Source of the DNA: an uncultured Kushneria sp.
GTDB lineage: Bacteria > Pseudomonadota > Gammaproteobacteria > Pseudomonadales > Halomonadaceae
Length of the DNA stretch: 64,000 nt
Direction of reading: 5' to 3'
Assembly: GCF_947497025.1 (NCBI RefSeq)
Contig: NZ_CANMFC010000001.1
Span: 1-64,000 of the forward strand
Of this stretch, positions 24,832 through 36,568 are shown one piece after another; within the stretch, counting starts at the first letter, position 1, and every line of letters starts with the position of its first letter. Both the position numbers and the translations under genes were made by a program. The notes under the pieces are model-generated. The model made no database searches, had not been told where the DNA came from, and worked only from the letters and a program-made list of their open reading frames with translations.

Positions 24832-25302
24832 ATGCCTAGAAGACGTATTGCGGCGAAGCGCGACATCCTGCCGGATCCCAAGTTCGGAAGCGAGCGCCTG
24901 GCCAAGTTCATGAACCATCTGATGGTCAGCGGCAAGAAATCCGTCGCCGAGCGCATCGTATATGGTGCGCTGGATCGGGTTGCCGAACGCTCCAATGATG
25001 AGCCGCTGGACATTTTCGACAAGGCACTGGAAGCCATCCAGCCCATGGTCGAAGTTAAATCACGTCGTGTTGGCGGCGCTACCTATCAGGTGCCCGTTGA
25101 AGTGCGTCCTTCCCGTCGTCAGGCGCTGGCCATGCGCTGGCTGGTGGACGCGGCACGTAATCGTGGTGAGAAGACCATGGTGCAGAGGCTGGCCGGCGAA
25201 ATGCTGGACGCGGCTGAAGGCAAGGGTGCTGCTGTCAAGAAGCGTGAGGACGTCCATCGTATGGCAGAAGCCAACAAGGCCTTCTCTCACTACCGCTTCT
25301 AA
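24832..25302 (+). CDS. rpsG: 30S ribosomal protein S7
   Basis: 156 residues, with the helical core and the beta-hairpin that reaches the E site. It nucleates assembly of the 16S rRNA 3' domain. In E. coli it is the repressor of this operon. fusA starts 48 nt downstream. Confidence 0.98.
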   Translation: MPRRRIAAKRDILPDPKFGSERLAKFMNHLMVSGKKSVAERIVYGALDRVAERSNDEPLDIFDKALEAIQPMVEVKSRRVGGATYQVPVEVRPSRRQALAMRWLVDAARNRGEKTMVQRLAGEMLDAAEGKGAAVKKREDVHRMAEANKAFSHYRF

Positions 25303-25350
25303 TAGAAGCGCCTTCAGGCGAAGGCGCTTCCAACTACAGGATACGCTATC

Positions 25351-27468
25351 GTGGCACGCAAGACTCCTCTTAAGCGCTACCGCAATATCGGTATCTGCGC
25401 CCACGTTGATGCTGGCAAGACAACGACAACCGAACGTGTGCTTTTCTACACGGGTCTTTCTCACAAGATCGGTGAGGTGCACGAAGGCGCCGCTGTCATG
25501 GACTGGATGGAGCAGGAGCAGGAGCGTGGTATTACCATCACTTCTGCTGCAACCACCTGTTTCTGGAGCGGCATGAATCAGCAGTTCGATGAACACCGCA
25601 TCAACATCATCGATACGCCCGGGCACGTTGACTTCACCATTGAAGTTGAACGCTCCCTGCGTGTTCTTGATGGCGCGATCGTCGTGCTGTGTGGCAGCTC
25701 CGGTGTTCAGCCGCAGACCGAAACCGTCTGGCGCCAGGCCAACCGTTATGAAGTTCCCCGCATGGTGTTCGTCAACAAGATGGACCGTGCCGGTGCAGAC
25801 TTCTTCATGGTTGTCGAGCAGATGCGCAAGCGTCTGGGCGCCAATGCCGTACCGATCCAGATCAACTGGGGTGCGGAAGATGAATTCAAGGGCGTCATCG
25901 ACCTTCTTCAAATGAAGGCCATTCTCTGGAATGAAGAAGACAAGGGCATGACCTATGACCTCGTCGACATTCCCGCTGAGCTGCAGGAAACGGCTCAGGA
26001 ATGGCACGAGCATATGGTCGAGTCTGCCGCCGAAGCCTCTGAAGAATTGATGGAAAAGTATCTCGAAGGCGGTGAGCTTTCCATCGAAGAAATCAAGGCT
26101 GGCCTGCGTCGTCGTACGCTGGACAACGAAATCGTACTGGTAACCTGTGGCTCGGCGTTTAAGAACAAGGGCGTACAGGCCATGCTGGATGCGGTTATCG
26201 AGTACCTGCCGTCGCCGACCGAGGTCAAGGCCATCGAAGGTGAGCTGGATGACGCTGCGGGGACCATTGAAACCCGTGAAGCCGATGACAGCGCCCCCTT
26301 CTCTTCACTGGCCTTCAAGATCGCGACCGACCCGTTTGTCGGAACGCTGACCTTTATCCGCGTATACTCTGGCGTGCTTAACTCCGGCGACCAGGTCTAT
26401 AACTCGGTGAAGGACAAGAAGGAGCGCGTTGGACGTATCGTTCAGATGCACGCCAACAGCCGCCAGGAGATCAAGGAAGTTTACGCAGGCGATATCGCTG
26501 CCTGTGTCGGTCTCAAGGATGTCACTACCGGTGATACCCTTTGTGACCCGAACTCCAAGATCGTTCTTGAGCGAATGGAATTCCCCGAGCCGGTTATTTC
26601 GGTGGCCGTTGAACCGAAATCCAAGGCTGACCAGGAGAAGATGGGTATCGCTCTGGGCAAGCTGGCTCAGGAAGATCCCTCTTTCCGCGTCAAGACTGAC
26701 GAGGAAACCGGACAGACCATCATCTCCGGTATGGGCGAGCTTCACCTCGACATTCTTGTCGACCGCATGCGTCGCGAGTTCAAGGTCGAAGCCAATATCG
26801 GCAAGCCGCAGGTTGCCTATCGCGAGACGATCAAGAAGAGCGTCGAGCAGGAAGGCAAGTTTGTTCGTCAGTCCGGTGGTCGTGGCCAGTTCGGTCATGT
26901 CTACCTGCGCATCGAGCCGCTGACGGATGAGGATCGCGGTGATGATCCGGAAATGACCTTCAAGTTCAATTCCGAGATCGTCGGTGGTGTAGTACCCAAG
27001 GAATATGTGCCGGCAGTCGAGAAGGGTGCCTTTGAGCAGCTGCAGAACGGTGTCATCGCCGGTTATCCGATGATTAACGTCAAGGTTGCGCTGTATGACG
27101 GTTCCTATCACGACGTCGACTCCAATGAGAATGCCTTCAAGGTTGCCTCGTCGATGGCAATCAAGGAGGGCGCACGCAAGGCCGGAGCAGTTCTGCTCGA
27201 GCCGGTGATGAGCGTTGAAGTGGTAACACCCGAAGACTTCATGGGTGATGTCATGGGCGATCTTAACCGTCGGCGCGGTCTTGTTCAGGGTATGGATGAC
27301 ACTATTTCCGGTAAGGTTATCCGTGCCATGGTGCCGCTGGGTGAGATGTTCGGTTATGCAACCGATCTGCGTTCTCAGACCCAGGGCCGCGCAAGCTACT
27401 CCATGGAGTTTGCGAAGTACGATGAGGCACCGTCCAGCATCGTCGAAGCCGTCATTAACCAGAAATGA
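25351..27468 (+). CDS. fusA: Elongation factor G
   Basis: 705 residues from a GTG start with AGGAT upstream. GTPase motifs: [23 protein letters not shown] and NKMD. It drives translocation and, with RRF, recycling. All five domains appear complete. tuf follows after 30 nt. Confidence 0.98.
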   Translation: MARKTPLKRYRNIGICAHVDAGKTTTTERVLFYTGLSHKIGEVHEGAAVMDWMEQEQERGITITSAATTCFWSGMNQQFDEHRINIIDTPGHVDFTIEVERSLRVLDGAIVVLCGSSGVQPQTETVWRQANRYEVPRMVFVNKMDRAGADFFMVVEQMRKRLGANAVPIQINWGAEDEFKGVIDLLQMKAILWNEEDKGMTYDLVDIPAELQETAQEWHEHMVESAAEASEELMEKYLEGGELSIEEIKAGLRRRTLDNEIVLVTCGSAFKNKGVQAMLDAVIEYLPSPTEVKAIEGELDDAAGTIETREADDSAPFSSLAFKIATDPFVGTLTFIRVYSGVLNSGDQVYNSVKDKKERVGRIVQMHANSRQEIKEVYAGDIAACVGLKDVTTGDTLCDPNSKIVLERMEFPEPVISVAVEPKSKADQEKMGIALGKLAQEDPSFRVKTDEETGQTIISGMGELHLDILVDRMRREFKVEANIGKPQVAYRETIKKSVEQEGKFVRQSGGRGQFGHVYLRIEPLTDEDRGDDPEMTFKFNSEIVGGVVPKEYVPAVEKGAFEQLQNGVIAGYPMINVKVALYDGSYHDVDSNENAFKVASSMAIKEGARKAGAVLLEPVMSVEVVTPEDFMGDVMGDLNRRRGLVQGMDDTISGKVIRAMVPLGEMFGYATDLRSQTQGRASYSMEFAKYDEAPSSIVEAVINQK

Positions 27469-27498
27469 TAACTGTTAGCTGACAAAGAGGTTATAGCA

Positions 27499-28692
27499 GT
27501 GGCCAAGGAAAAATTTGAACGTTCCAAACCGCACGTAAACGTAGGTACCATCGGTCACGTTGACCATGGCAAGACTACGCTGACTGCGGCCCTGACACGT
27601 GTTTCTGCCGAAGTATTTGGCGGTGACTGGCGTGCATTCGACACCATCGACAACGCTCCTGAAGAGCGTGAGCGTGGTATCACGATCTCGACAGCACACG
27701 TTGAGTACCAGTCTGAAATGCGCCACTACGCACATGTTGACTGCCCGGGACACGCTGACTACGTCAAGAACATGATCACCGGTGCTGCCCAGATGGACGG
27801 CGCTATCCTGGTCTGTTCTGCCGCCGACGGCCCGATGCCGCAGACTCGCGAGCACATTCTGCTGTCTCGTCAGGTTGGTGTTCCGTTCATCGTTGTCTTC
27901 CTGAACAAGGCAGACATGGTCGATGACGAAGAACTGCTCGAGCTGGTAGAAATGGAAGTTCGTGAACTTCTGTCCGAGTACGACTTCCCGGGTGATGACA
28001 CGCCGATCATCATCGGCTCTGCTCTGATGGCTCTGGACGGCAAGGACGACAATGGCATGGGTACCACCGCCGTTGCCAACCTCGTTCGCGCCATGGATGA
28101 GTACATTCCAGAGCCGGAGCGTGCCATCGATCAGCCGTTCCTGATGCCGATCGAAGACGTTTTCTCCATCTCCGGTCGTGGCACTGTTGTGACCGGTCGT
28201 GTCGAGCGCGGTATCGTCCGTACTGGTGAAGAAGTCGAAATCATCGGTCTCAAGGACACCGTCAAGACTACCGTTACCGGTGTCGAGATGTTCCGCAAGC
28301 TGCTCGACGAAGGTCGTGCCGGTGAGAACGTTGGTGCCCTGCTGCGTGGTACCAAGCGTGATGACGTCGAGCGTGGTCAGGTTCTGGCCAAGCCGGGCAG
28401 CATCAAGCCGCACACCAAGTTCGAGTCCGAAGTCTACATCCTGTCCAAGGAAGAGGGTGGTCGTCACACGCCATTCTTCAAGGGCTATCGTCCGCAGTTC
28501 TACTTCCGTACCACTGACGTAACTGGTACCTGTGAGCTGCCGGAAGGCGTAGAAATGGTTATGCCGGGCGACAACGTCAAGATGGTTATCACCCTGATCG
28601 CTCCGATCGCCATGGAAGACGGCCTGCGTTTCGCCATTCGCGAAGGCGGTCGTACCGTTGGCGCTGGTGTTGTTGCCAAGATCGTCGAGTGA
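27499..28692 (+). CDS. tuf: Elongation factor Tu
   Basis: 397 residues, GTG start preceded by AGAGG. Motifs: [23 protein letters not shown] and NKAD (NKCD in E. coli). It delivers aminoacyl-tRNA to the ribosome. It is the only tuf in this window: the copy often found between tRNA-Thr and tRNA-Trp is missing. It ends at a strong terminator. Confidence 0.98.
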   Translation: MAKEKFERSKPHVNVGTIGHVDHGKTTLTAALTRVSAEVFGGDWRAFDTIDNAPEERERGITISTAHVEYQSEMRHYAHVDCPGHADYVKNMITGAAQMDGAILVCSAADGPMPQTREHILLSRQVGVPFIVVFLNKADMVDDEELLELVEMEVRELLSEYDFPGDDTPIIIGSALMALDGKDDNGMGTTAVANLVRAMDEYIPEPERAIDQPFLMPIEDVFSISGRGTVVTGRVERGIVRTGEEVEIIGLKDTVKTTVTGVEMFRKLLDEGRAGENVGALLRGTKRDDVERGQVLAKPGSIKPHTKFESEVYILSKEEGGRHTPFFKGYRPQFYFRTTDVTGTCELPEGVEMVMPGDNVKMVITLIAPIAMEDGLRFAIREGGRTVGAGVVAKIVE

Positions 28693-28710
28693 TTTAGTTG
28701 CTCTAAATCT

Positions 28711-28740
28711 AAAGGGGCCTCCGTCGGGAGGCCCCTTTGT
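28711..28740 (+). terminator. Terminator of the str operon
   Basis: AAAGGGGCCTCC with GGAGGCCCCTTT around a GTCG loop, 18 nt after tuf. The perfect 12-bp stem ends in the T run. Confidence 0.92.
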
Positions 28741-28751
28741 CATATGCATGT

Positions 28752-28780
28752 TTGACTCTGAGCGAGTGCCTGCCTATAAT
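28752..28780 (+). promoter_or_regulatory. S10 operon promoter
   Basis: TTGACT (28752-28757) and perfect TATAAT (28775-28780), 17-nt spacer. The leader to rpsJ would be only about 75 nt, too short for the long L4-responsive S10 leader of E. coli. Confidence 0.88.
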
Positions 28781-28863
28781 GCGCATCCTTTTGAGGCGTG
28801 CGTAGGCGGTCAGGCGCCCATCGGCGTCAGACATCGTCTTGAATTTCCCTGGAGTCCCGGGTA

Positions 28864-29175
28864 ATGCAGAACCAGAAGATTCGCATTCGCTTGAAAGCCT
28901 TTGATCATCGTCTTATCGATCAGTCTGCACAGGAAATTGTGGATACTGCCAAGCGCACTGGTGCACAGGTACGCGGTCCGATTCCGCTGCCGACCAGACG
29001 TGAGCGTTATACCATTCTGATCTCTCCGCACGTCAACAAGGACGCGCGTGATCAGTATGAGATTCGTACTCACAAGCGTGTGCTGGATATCGTTGAGCCG
29101 ACCGAGAAAACGGTTGATGCACTGATGAAGCTTGATCTGGCAGCGGGTGTAGACGTACAGATCAAGGTTGATTAA
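28864..29175 (+). CDS. rpsJ: 30S ribosomal protein S10 (NusE)
   Basis: 103 residues. It acts in the 30S head and, as NusE, in antitermination with NusB. The ATG follows GGAGTCCCGGGTA. First gene of the S10 cluster; an unusually long 143-nt gap separates it from rplC. Confidence 0.98.
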   Translation: MQNQKIRIRLKAFDHRLIDQSAQEIVDTAKRTGAQVRGPIPLPTRRERYTILISPHVNKDARDQYEIRTHKRVLDIVEPTEKTVDALMKLDLAAGVDVQIKVD

Positions 29176-29318
29176 CCCAACACTAGTCACTCATGCGGCA
29201 TTTTCGGGCACTGGCCCCGCCGCTCACGCCGGGATGGCGTCACACAATGTGCTAGTGGAATGCTCTGGAAAGGGCAGCCATAGCGGGTGATAGCCCCGTA
29301 CACTAAAGGAGACTGAAC

Positions 29319-29957
29319 ATGTCTATCGGTTTAGTCGGTAAAAAGAGCGGTATGACCCGTATCTTTACCGAAGATGGCGCATCCGTGCCGGTAACCGTAA
29401 TTGAAGTCGAGCCTAACCGCGTCACGCGCATCAAGACTCTTGAGTCTGATGGTTATCGTGCCGTACAGGTTACTGCAGGCTCGCGCAAGGCCAAGCACCT
29501 CACCAAGGCAATTGCCGGGCAATATGCCAGCGCAGGTGTCGAGGCCGGTCGTTTCCTCGCGGAATTTCGTCTTTCCGAAGGCGAAGAAGATCCGCAGTCC
29601 GGAAGCGAGCTCACCGTATCCCTCTTCGAAGCAGGCCAGCTCATCGACGTTACCGGTACGTCCAAGGGCAAGGGCTTCCAGGGCGCAGTCAAGCGCTGGA
29701 ACTTCCGCACGCAGGACAACACCCACGGTAACTCTCTGTCGCATCGTGCGCCGGGTTCCATCGGTCAGTGCCAGACGCCGGGTCGCGTCTTCAAGGGCAA
29801 AAAGATGGCCGGTCAGATGGGTAACGAGCGTGTCACCGTTCAGAGCCTTGAAATCGTCCGTGTTGACGCCGAACGCAATCTGTTGCTGGTCAAGGGCGCC
29901 GTACCTGGTGCTGCCGGTAGCGATGTGATCGTGCGCACCGCTGTCAAAGCTCGCTGA
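29319..29957 (+). CDS. rplC: 50S ribosomal protein L3
   Basis: 212 residues. The extended loop near the peptidyl transferase centre contains the [11 protein letters not shown] region with the Gln that PrmB methylates in E. coli. AAGGAG precedes the ATG. rplD starts 13 nt later. Confidence 0.98.
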   Translation: MSIGLVGKKSGMTRIFTEDGASVPVTVIEVEPNRVTRIKTLESDGYRAVQVTAGSRKAKHLTKAIAGQYASAGVEAGRFLAEFRLSEGEEDPQSGSELTVSLFEAGQLIDVTGTSKGKGFQGAVKRWNFRTQDNTHGNSLSHRAPGSIGQCQTPGRVFKGKKMAGQMGNERVTVQSLEIVRVDAERNLLLVKGAVPGAAGSDVIVRTAVKAR

Positions 29958-29970
29958 GGGGTAGGTAACG

Positions 29971-30579
29971 ATGAATCTCAATCTTGCAGGTGCAGGAGCC
30001 GGAGCCGTCGAGATTTCCGACGAGACCTTTGGCAAGGAATTCAACGAGGCGCTGGTTCACCAGGTCGTGACTGCCTATCTGGCAGGCGCGCGTCAGGGTA
30101 CCCGTGCACAGAAGAACCGTTCTGAAGTCAGCGGCGGCGGCAAGAAGCCGTGGCGTCAGAAGGGTACCGGTCGTGCTCGTGCCGGTTCCATCCGCTCGCC
30201 GATCTGGCGTACCGGTGGTGTGACCTTTGCGGCACGTCCGCAGGATCACTCTCAGAAGGTCAATCGCAAGATGTACCGCGCTGCCATGCGTTCCATTCTT
30301 TCGGAACTCGTGCGTCAGGAACGTCTGGTCGCTGTTGATGCCTTTACCGTAGACAGCCCCAAGACCAAGCAGCTGGTTGGTCGTCTTTCCGACCTCGGTC
30401 TGGAAAAGGTGCTGATCGTGACTGACGAGCTGGATCAGAATCTCTATCTGGCCGCTCGCAACATTCCCAATGTGGATGTGATCGAAGCGTCGAGCGCGGA
30501 TCCTGTCAGCCTGATTGCCTATGACAAGGTGCTGATGACCGTACCCGCCCTCCGCAAGTTCGAGGAGAAGCTGGCATGA
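29971..30579 (+). CDS. rplD: 50S ribosomal protein L4
   Basis: 202 residues, including the extended loop (about 45-95, [15 protein letters not shown]) that lines the exit tunnel near macrolide sites. In E. coli L4 represses the S10 operon, but the short leader here leaves that uncertain. It overlaps rplW by 4 nt (ATGA). Confidence 0.98.
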   Translation: MNLNLAGAGAGAVEISDETFGKEFNEALVHQVVTAYLAGARQGTRAQKNRSEVSGGGKKPWRQKGTGRARAGSIRSPIWRTGGVTFAARPQDHSQKVNRKMYRAAMRSILSELVRQERLVAVDAFTVDSPKTKQLVGRLSDLGLEKVLIVTDELDQNLYLAARNIPNVDVIEASSADPVSLIAYDKVLMTVPALRKFEEKLA

Positions 30580-30872
30580 ATCAGGAACGCGTATTCCAGG
30601 TGCTGCTTGGCCCGCACATGACCGAGAAGGCTGCCTACGCTGCAGAGCGTAACCAGTACGTCTTCAAGGTCGCCAGTGATGCTACCAAGCCCGAAATCAA
30701 GAAGGCTGTTGAAGCGCTTTTTGAAAAGAAGGTCGACAGCGTCCAGGTCCTGAACATGAAAGGCAAGGTCAAGCGTAACGCTCGTGGTGAAGGTCATCGC
30801 AGCGGTTATCGCAAGGCCTACGTCACCCTGGCTGCGGGCGAAACGCTCGAAGACTTCACCGGCGCCGAGTGA
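30576..30872 (+). CDS. rplW: 50S ribosomal protein L23
   Basis: 98 residues. It lies at the tunnel exit and docks trigger factor and SRP. Its start overlaps the rplD stop, implying coupled translation. Confidence 0.98.
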   Translation: MNQERVFQVLLGPHMTEKAAYAAERNQYVFKVASDATKPEIKKAVEALFEKKVDSVQVLNMKGKVKRNARGEGHRSGYRKAYVTLAAGETLEDFTGAE

Positions 30873-30888
30873 GGCAGGAGAACGGATC

Positions 30889-31716
30889 ATGGCAGTAGTC
30901 AAGACAAAACCCACGTCCGCCGGCCGTCGCCATAAGGTGAAGGTCGTCACTGAAGGACTGTACAAGGGGCGGCCGCATGCGGCGCTGACCGAAGCACAGT
31001 CACGTTCGGGCGGTCGTAACAACAACGGTCGTATCACTACCCGTCACGTCGGTGGTGGCAATCGCCAACACTATCGTCTGGTAGATTTCAAGCGCAACAA
31101 GGATGGCATTCCGGCCATCGTCGAGCGTCTTGAATACGATCCGAATCGCAGCGCACACATTGCACTGCTCAAGTATGTGGACGGTGAACGTCGTTACATC
31201 ATTGCCCCCCGCGGTGTTGCAGAAGGCGATCGCCTGGAGTCGGGTGTTAACGCACCGATTCGTCAGGGTAACGCTCTGCCCCTGCGCAATGTTCCGGTTG
31301 GTTCGACCATTCATTGCATCGAGCTCAAGCCCGGCAAGGGCGCGCAGCTCGTACGCAGCGCTGGTACCAGTGCTCAGCTGGTTGCACGTGAGGGCAACTA
31401 CGCCACTGTGCGTTTGCGTAGCGGTGAAATGCGCCGAATCCTGGCTGAATGCCGCGCCACGCTGGGCGAAGTCGGTAATTCCGAGCATAGCCTTGGGCAG
31501 CTCGGCAAGGCCGGTGCCAAGCGTTGGAGAGGCGTACGTCCGACTGTTCGCGGCGTCGCGATGAACCCGGTTGATCACCCGCATGGTGGTGGTGAAGGTC
31601 GTACCAGTGGTGGCCGTCATCCGGTAACCCCATGGGGTATTCCGACCAAGGGTCACAAGACGCGCAAGAACAAGCGTACCGACAAGCTTATCGTGCGTCG
31701 TCGCAAAGCCAGATAA
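30889..31716 (+). CDS. rplB: 50S ribosomal protein L2
   Basis: 275 residues from ATG 30889 with AGGAG upstream; a longer frame from 30784 lies in rplW. The conserved [12 protein letters not shown] holds the His linked to peptidyl transfer. It is a primary 23S rRNA binder. Confidence 0.98.
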   Translation: MAVVKTKPTSAGRRHKVKVVTEGLYKGRPHAALTEAQSRSGGRNNNGRITTRHVGGGNRQHYRLVDFKRNKDGIPAIVERLEYDPNRSAHIALLKYVDGERRYIIAPRGVAEGDRLESGVNAPIRQGNALPLRNVPVGSTIHCIELKPGKGAQLVRSAGTSAQLVAREGNYATVRLRSGEMRRILAECRATLGEVGNSEHSLGQLGKAGAKRWRGVRPTVRGVAMNPVDHPHGGGEGRTSGGRHPVTPWGIPTKGHKTRKNKRTDKLIVRRRKAR

Positions 31717-31760
31717 ACGGTGCCGCAAGGCCAAACATCAGTATTTAAGGGGTAACGGCT

Positions 31761-32036
31761 GTGCCACGTTCACTTAAGAAAGGTCCCTTCATTGACCTTC
31801 ATCTTTTGAAGAAGGTTGAGGCGGCTGTGGAAAAGAGCGACCGCAAACCGATCAAGACCTGGTCGCGTCGCTCGATGATCCTGCCCAATATGGTAGGACT
31901 CACCATTGCTGTCCATAACGGTCGCCAGCATGTACCGGTTCACGTCTCTGAAGAGATGGTGGGCCACAAGCTGGGCGAATTTGCTGCCACCCGCACCTAT
32001 CGCGGTCACGCGGCTGACAAGAAAGCCAAGCGGTAA
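31761..32036 (+). CDS. rpsS: 30S ribosomal protein S19
   Basis: 91 residues from a GTG start preceded by AAGGGG. It binds the 30S head with S13. The typical PRSLKKGPF start and the basic C-terminus are intact. Confidence 0.97.
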   Translation: MPRSLKKGPFIDLHLLKKVEAAVEKSDRKPIKTWSRRSMILPNMVGLTIAVHNGRQHVPVHVSEEMVGHKLGEFAATRTYRGHAADKKAKR

Positions 32037-32050
32037 GGGAGAGGACCACA

Positions 32051-32386
32051 ATGGAAGAAGTAGCTGCTAAATTGCGCGGCGCTCGCCTGTCCGCCCAGAA
32101 AGCACGCTTGGTGGCAGATCAGGTGCGGGGCAAGCCGGTCGCAGAAGCACTGAATATCCTGGCATTTTCGCCCAAAAAGGCGGCTGTGCTGGTGAGAAAG
32201 GTACTGCAATCCGCTATCGCCAACGCGGAAGAAAATAACGGCATGGACATCGACGAGCTTCGCGTCTCGACCATCTGTGTCGATGAGGGCATGACGCTCA
32301 AGCGTATCCTGCCGCGTGCCAAGGGCCGTGCGGATCGCATCATGAAGCGTACCTGCCATATCACCGTCAAGGTAGCCGAGAAGTAG
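32051..32386 (+). CDS. rplV: 50S ribosomal protein L22
   Basis: 111 residues. A beta-hairpin (about 80-100) reaches the exit tunnel where macrolide-resistance changes occur in other species. The start follows GGGAGAGGACCACA. Confidence 0.98.
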   Translation: MEEVAAKLRGARLSAQKARLVADQVRGKPVAEALNILAFSPKKAAVLVRKVLQSAIANAEENNGMDIDELRVSTICVDEGMTLKRILPRAKGRADRIMKRTCHITVKVAEK

Positions 32387-32397
32387 GAGTCGACCAG

Positions 32398-33099
32398 ATG
32401 GGTCAAAAAGTCAATCCAGTCGGTATTCGCCTCGGGATCGTCAAGGATCACACTTCCGTGTGGTACGCCGAGCGCGGTGCTTATGCCGACAAGCTGAATA
32501 ACGATCTCAAAGTTCGCAGTTTCCTGTTTGAGCGCCTGAAAAGCGCGTCTGTCAGCAGGATCCATATCGAGCGTCCGGCAAACAATGCCCGTATTACCAT
32601 TCATACTGCCCGTCCGGGTATCGTGATTGGCAAGAAGGGTGAAGATGTCGAGCGCCTCCGTCGCGATCTGACCAACCTCATGGGCGTGCCTGTGCATGTC
32701 AACATTGAGGAGGTTCGCAAGCCTGAGCTTGATGCTGCGCTGGTAGCGCAGAACGTCGCAGGTCAGCTTGAACGTCGCGTCATGTTCCGACGTGCCATGA
32801 AGCGGGCGGTACAAAACGCCATGCGTCTGGGCGCCAAGGGTATCCGGATTCAGCTTTCCGGCCGTCTTGGTGGTGCAGAAATCGCGCGTACGGAATGGTA
32901 TCGCGAAGGCCGTGTTCCCCTTCACACCCTGCGTGCCGATATCGATTACTCGGTTTACGAGGCGCACACCACTTACGGTGTCATCGGTGTCAAGGTGTGG
33001 ATCTTCAAGGGCGAAATTCTTGGTGGGATCGAAGAAGTCCGTGCGAAGCAGAATAATTCGCAGACTGGCGCTCCCGGCAAGAAGAAAGGTTCCAAGTAA
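32398..33099 (+). CDS. rpsC: 30S ribosomal protein S3
   Basis: 233 residues. An N-terminal KH domain with [11 protein letters not shown] and a C-terminal domain form the mRNA entry site with S4 and S5. TAGGAG precedes the ATG. Confidence 0.98.
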   Translation: MGQKVNPVGIRLGIVKDHTSVWYAERGAYADKLNNDLKVRSFLFERLKSASVSRIHIERPANNARITIHTARPGIVIGKKGEDVERLRRDLTNLMGVPVHVNIEEVRKPELDAALVAQNVAGQLERRVMFRRAMKRAVQNAMRLGAKGIRIQLSGRLGGAEIARTEWYREGRVPLHTLRADIDYSVYEAHTTYGVIGVKVWIFKGEILGGIEEVRAKQNNSQTGAPGKKKGSK

Positions 33100-33110
33100 G
33101 GGGATAGTCG

Positions 33111-33524
33111 ATGTTACAGCCCAAGCGTACCAAATTCCGCAAGCAGCAAAAGGGCCGCAACCGCGGTCTGGCGCATCGCGGTAGTAGCGTGAGCTTCGGT
33201 GAGTACGGCCTCAAGGCGACCGGCCGTGGTCGTATCACTGCTCGTCAGATTGAAGCCGGCCGTCGTGCTATCACGCGTCATGTTAAACGTGGCGGAAAGA
33301 TCTGGATCCGTGTCTTCCCGGATAAGCCGATTTCCGAAAAGCCGCTCGAAGTCCGTATGGGTAAGGGCAAGGGCTCTGTCGAATACTGGGTCGCTCAGAT
33401 TCAGCCCGGTAAGGTTCTCTACGAGATTGAAGGCGTATCGGAAGAGATGGCACGCGAAGCGTTCACTCTCGCGGCTCAGAAGATGCCCGTTGCCACTACC
33501 TTTGTGAAACGGACGGTAATGTAA
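33111..33524 (+). CDS. rplP: 50S ribosomal protein L16
   Basis: 137 residues with the start [11 protein letters not shown] and the LAHRG loop near the A-site tRNA. The last base of its stop is the first of the rpmC ATG. Confidence 0.98.
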   Translation: MLQPKRTKFRKQQKGRNRGLAHRGSSVSFGEYGLKATGRGRITARQIEAGRRAITRHVKRGGKIWIRVFPDKPISEKPLEVRMGKGKGSVEYWVAQIQPGKVLYEIEGVSEEMAREAFTLAAQKMPVATTFVKRTVM

Positions 33525-33712
33525 TGAAAGCTCAGGAACTTCGTGACAAGTCGACCGAAGCGCTCAATGAGCAGCTGTTCGAACTGCTGCGCGAGCAATT
33601 CAACCTGCGGATGCAGAAGGCTACCGGTCAGTTGAGCCAGAACCATCTGCTCAAACAGGTTCGCCGCGACATCGCGCGCGTGAAGACTGTGCTCAACGAG
33701 AAGGTGGACTGA
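33524..33712 (+). CDS. rpmC: 50S ribosomal protein L29
   Basis: 62 residues, two-helix protein beside L23 at the tunnel exit. TAATG overlap with rplP, and rpsQ begins 1 nt after its stop, so the three are translationally coupled. Confidence 0.97.
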   Translation: MKAQELRDKSTEALNEQLFELLREQFNLRMQKATGQLSQNHLLKQVRRDIARVKTVLNEKVD

Positions 33713-33713
33713 A

Positions 33714-33980
33714 ATGGCCGAAGAACAGGCAAACAAAGCACGCAGGCTCACCGGACGTGTGGTGAGTGATCGGATGGAAAAATCGATCGTTGTCATGATC
33801 GAGCGTCGTGAGCGCCATCCGATCTACGGAAAGTACATGAAGCGCTCCACCAAACTGCATGCGCACGACGAAACCAATCAGGCCCATATCGGCGATCTGG
33901 TTTCCATCGAAGAGTGTCGGCCGCTTTCAAAGAAAAAGGCATGGACTCTGGTTGAAGTCGTCGAGCAGGCCAGAGGGTAA
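33714..33980 (+). CDS. rpsQ: 30S ribosomal protein S17
   Basis: 88 residues, OB-fold protein binding the 5' domain of 16S r[17 protein letters not shown] is the typical start region. Confidence 0.98.
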   Translation: MAEEQANKARRLTGRVVSDRMEKSIVVMIERRERHPIYGKYMKRSTKLHAHDETNQAHIGDLVSIEECRPLSKKKAWTLVEVVEQARG

Positions 33981-34026
33981 GGCAGCAGCCTAAACCCGTG
34001 CATCAGTTCAGGTTTGGAGAAAACCG

Positions 34027-34398
34027 ATGATTCAAACGCAAACAATGCTGGATGTCGCCGACAACAGCGGAGCGCGCAGGGTCCAGTGCATCAAGGTCCT
34101 GGGTGGTTCTCACCGCCGTTACGCCCGTGTTGGTGACATCATCAAGGTGACGGTCAAGGAAGCGATTCCGCGTGGCCGTGTCAAAAAGGGTCAGGTGCTC
34201 AAGGCCGTTGTAGTACGCACACGCAGCGGAATTCGCCGTCCGGATGGTTCTCTTATCCGCTTCGATGGCAATGCGGCGGTTTTATTGAACAACGCCAACG
34301 AGCAGCCGGTAGGCACTCGTATTTTCGGGCCGGTAACCCGCGAACTTCGTACCGAGAAGTTCATGCGGATTATCTCCCTGGCGCCCGAAGTGCTGTAA
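34027..34398 (+). CDS. rplN: 50S ribosomal protein L14
   Basis: 123 residues. The signature [15 protein letters not shown] stretch is present. It forms a subunit bridge with L19. GGAGAAAACCG precedes the ATG. It opens the spc half of the cluster; no promoter of its own is obvious in the 46-nt gap after rpsQ. Confidence 0.98.
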   Translation: MIQTQTMLDVADNSGARRVQCIKVLGGSHRRYARVGDIIKVTVKEAIPRGRVKKGQVLKAVVVRTRSGIRRPDGSLIRFDGNAAVLLNNANEQPVGTRIFGPVTRELRTEKFMRIISLAPEVL

Positions 34399-34414
34399 GG
34401 AGCGAGGCGGAATT

Positions 34415-34732
34415 ATGCGCAAGATCAAACGTGATGATGAAGTCGTCGTCATCGCCGGCAAGGACAAGGGCAAGCGCGGCACCGTCAAGCGGGTTCTGCA
34501 GGACGGGCGCTACGTGGTTTCAGGTGTGAACATGATCAAGCGTCACACCAAGCCCAACCCGATGGCCGGCAATCAAGGGGGTATCGTTGAGCGTGAGGCT
34601 CCGATCCACGGTTCTAACGTTGCCATCTTCAATACGGAGACCGGCAGGGCGGATCGGGTCGGCTTTCAGATGAATGACGACGGTACCAAGATCCGTATCT
34701 TCAGGTCGACGCAAAAGCAGATCGACGCCTAA
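34415..34732 (+). CDS. rplX: 50S ribosomal protein L24
   Basis: 105 residues, KOW motif near the N-terminus ([13 protein letters not shown]). It is an early 23S rRNA assembly initiator. Confidence 0.98.
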   Translation: MRKIKRDDEVVVIAGKDKGKRGTVKRVLQDGRYVVSGVNMIKRHTKPNPMAGNQGGIVEREAPIHGSNVAIFNTETGRADRVGFQMNDDGTKIRIFRSTQKQIDA

Positions 34733-34750
34733 CGCGATTCGGGTGGCAAC

Positions 34751-35290
34751 ATGGCGAACTTGAAAGAGCAGTATAAAGACGAGGTGATGGCCAAGCTCAC
34801 TGAGCAGTTTGGCTACGCCAACGTAATGCAGGTGCCCCGGATCACCAAGGTGACTCTGAATATGGGCGTTGGTGATGCGACCAGCGATAAAAAGCTGATC
34901 GACAATGCCGTGGCTGATCTGGAAAAGCTTTCCGGACAGAAGCCTATCGTAACTCTGGCGCGCAAGTCAGTTGCGGGCTTCAAGGTACGTGAAGGCTGGC
35001 CGATCGGCACCAAGGTAACCCTGCGCAGCGAGCGCATGTGGGATTTTCTTGACCGGCTTGTCAATATCGCGATTCCGCGTATTCGTGATTTCCGTGGCCT
35101 CAATGCGAAGTCATTTGATGGCCGCGGGAACTACTCGATGGGTGTGCGTGAACAGATCATCTTTCCCGAAATCGAATACGACAAGGTTGACCGTGTTCGC
35201 GGGCTGGATATCACCATCACGACGTCTGCCGGCACCGACGAAGAAGCTCGTGCACTCCTGAGTGCACTGAACTTCCCCTTCCGGAAATAA
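34751..35290 (+). CDS. rplE: 50S ribosomal protein L5
   Basis: 179 residues, binds 5S rRNA and contacts P-site tRNA. The LNMGVGDA and [16 protein letters not shown] regions are intact. In E. coli S8 represses translation at this start; I did not model such a site here. Confidence 0.98.
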   Translation: MANLKEQYKDEVMAKLTEQFGYANVMQVPRITKVTLNMGVGDATSDKKLIDNAVADLEKLSGQKPIVTLARKSVAGFKVREGWPIGTKVTLRSERMWDFLDRLVNIAIPRIRDFRGLNAKSFDGRGNYSMGVREQIIFPEIEYDKVDRVRGLDITITTSAGTDEEARALLSALNFPFRK

Positions 35291-35300
35291 AGGTGTAATC

Positions 35301-35606
35301 ATGGCAAAGAAAAGCATGGTTGAGCGCGAGCGCAAGCGCGCCGAGCTGGTAGACAAGTATGCAGCCCGTCGTGCTGAGCTCAAGGCGATCATCAATAACG
35401 TCAACAGCTCGGACGAAGAGCGCTTCGATGCGCAGCTGCAGCTGCAGAAACTGCCGCGCGATTCGAGCCCGGTGCGTCAGCGCAATCGCTGCCGCATTAC
35501 CGGCCGTCCGCACGGCTATTACAACAAGTTCGGACTTGGGCGCAATAAACTGCGCGAAGCGGCCATGCGCGGCGACGTGCCGGGCCTGACCAAGTCCAGC
35601 TGGTAA
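35301..35606 (+). CDS. rpsN: 30S ribosomal protein S14
   Basis: 101 residues, the long zinc-independent form: it has a single Cys in [12 protein letters not shown] and no CxxC pairs. It sits in the 30S head. Confidence 0.97.
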   Translation: MAKKSMVERERKRAELVDKYAARRAELKAIINNVNSSDEERFDAQLQLQKLPRDSSPVRQRNRCRITGRPHGYYNKFGLGRNKLREAAMRGDVPGLTKSSW

Positions 35607-35626
35607 TCGCATCAGGAGCGTTATCG

Positions 35627-36019
35627 ATGAGCATGCAGGATACACTCGCGGATATGCTGACTCGTATCCGTAATGCGCAGATGGCGACCAAGGAGACGGT
35701 GACCATGCCGTCTTCCAAGATCAAGGTCGAAGTCGCGCGTGTTTTGAAGGAAGAAGGTTACATTGCCGACTTCTCCGTTGAAGGCGACGTCAAGATTGAC
35801 CTGACGATTACCCTCAAGTACTTCGAAGGCAAGCCGGTTATTGAGCACATTCAGCGTGTTTCGAAACCTTCCCTTCGCAGCTACAAGGGCAAGGATGAAC
35901 TGCCGCGCGTAGCAGACGGTCTGGGGGTGGCCATCGTGTCCACTTCCAGAGGTGTCATGACCGATCGTGCGGCGCGCCAGGCAGGCGTCGGCGGTGAAGT
36001 CATCTGCACCGTATTCTAG
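35627..36019 (+). CDS. rpsH: 30S ribosomal protein S8
   Basis: 130 residues. It binds the central domain of 16S rRNA, and S8 is the spc operon repressor in E. coli. The C-terminal [11 protein letters not shown] is typical. Confidence 0.98.
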   Translation: MSMQDTLADMLTRIRNAQMATKETVTMPSSKIKVEVARVLKEEGYIADFSVEGDVKIDLTITLKYFEGKPVIEHIQRVSKPSLRSYKGKDELPRVADGLGVAIVSTSRGVMTDRAARQAGVGGEVICTVF

Positions 36020-36028
36020 GAGTCTATG

Positions 36029-36559
36029 ATGTCCAGGATTGCAAAATACCCGGTTAAGCTGCCGAGCGGTGTGGAAGTTACGCTCGAAGAAGGCAGGCTG
36101 ACCGTCCGGGGCGGTCAGGGGCAGCTGGAAATGAACGTTCACAACGATGTTGTGATTGGTCAGCAGGAAGATCAGCTGACGTTCGAACCCAGCGCTTCAG
36201 CCAAGAATTGGGCCATGGCCGGGACAACCCGCGCTCTGGTCAATAACATGGTCGTTGGTGTTACTGAAGGCTTTACCCGTTCGCTGGAAATTACAGGCGT
36301 GGGTTATCGTGCTCAGGCCAACGGTCAGACACTCAACCTGACACTTGGTTTCTCTCACCCGATCGATTACAAGGTGCCTGAAGGCGTGGTTGTTGAAACG
36401 CCCAGGAACACCACAATCGTTCTCAAGAGCGCTGATAAGCAGCGTCTTGGTCAGGTGGCTGCCGAGATTCGTGCGTTCCGTCCGCCGGAGCCCTATAAGG
36501 GCAAGGGTGTTCGTTACAGCGATGAACGCATCCTTCGTAAAGAAGCCAAGAAGAAATAG
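36029..36559 (+). CDS. rplF: 50S ribosomal protein L6
   Basis: 176 residues from the second of two adjacent ATGs (36026 and 36029). AGGAG is 6 nt from the second but only 3 nt from the first, and MSRIAKYPV matches the family start. It lies near the sarcin-ricin loop. Confidence 0.96.
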   Translation: MSRIAKYPVKLPSGVEVTLEEGRLTVRGGQGQLEMNVHNDVVIGQQEDQLTFEPSASAKNWAMAGTTRALVNNMVVGVTEGFTRSLEITGVGYRAQANGQTLNLTLGFSHPIDYKVPEGVVVETPRNTTIVLKSADKQRLGQVAAEIRAFRPPEPYKGKGVRYSDERILRKEAKKK

Positions 36560-36568
36560 GGCAGGGTT

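Noticed and set aside
27475..28749. 424-residue minus-strand frame opposite tuf
   Set aside because: Antisense shadow; it runs through the tuf terminator.
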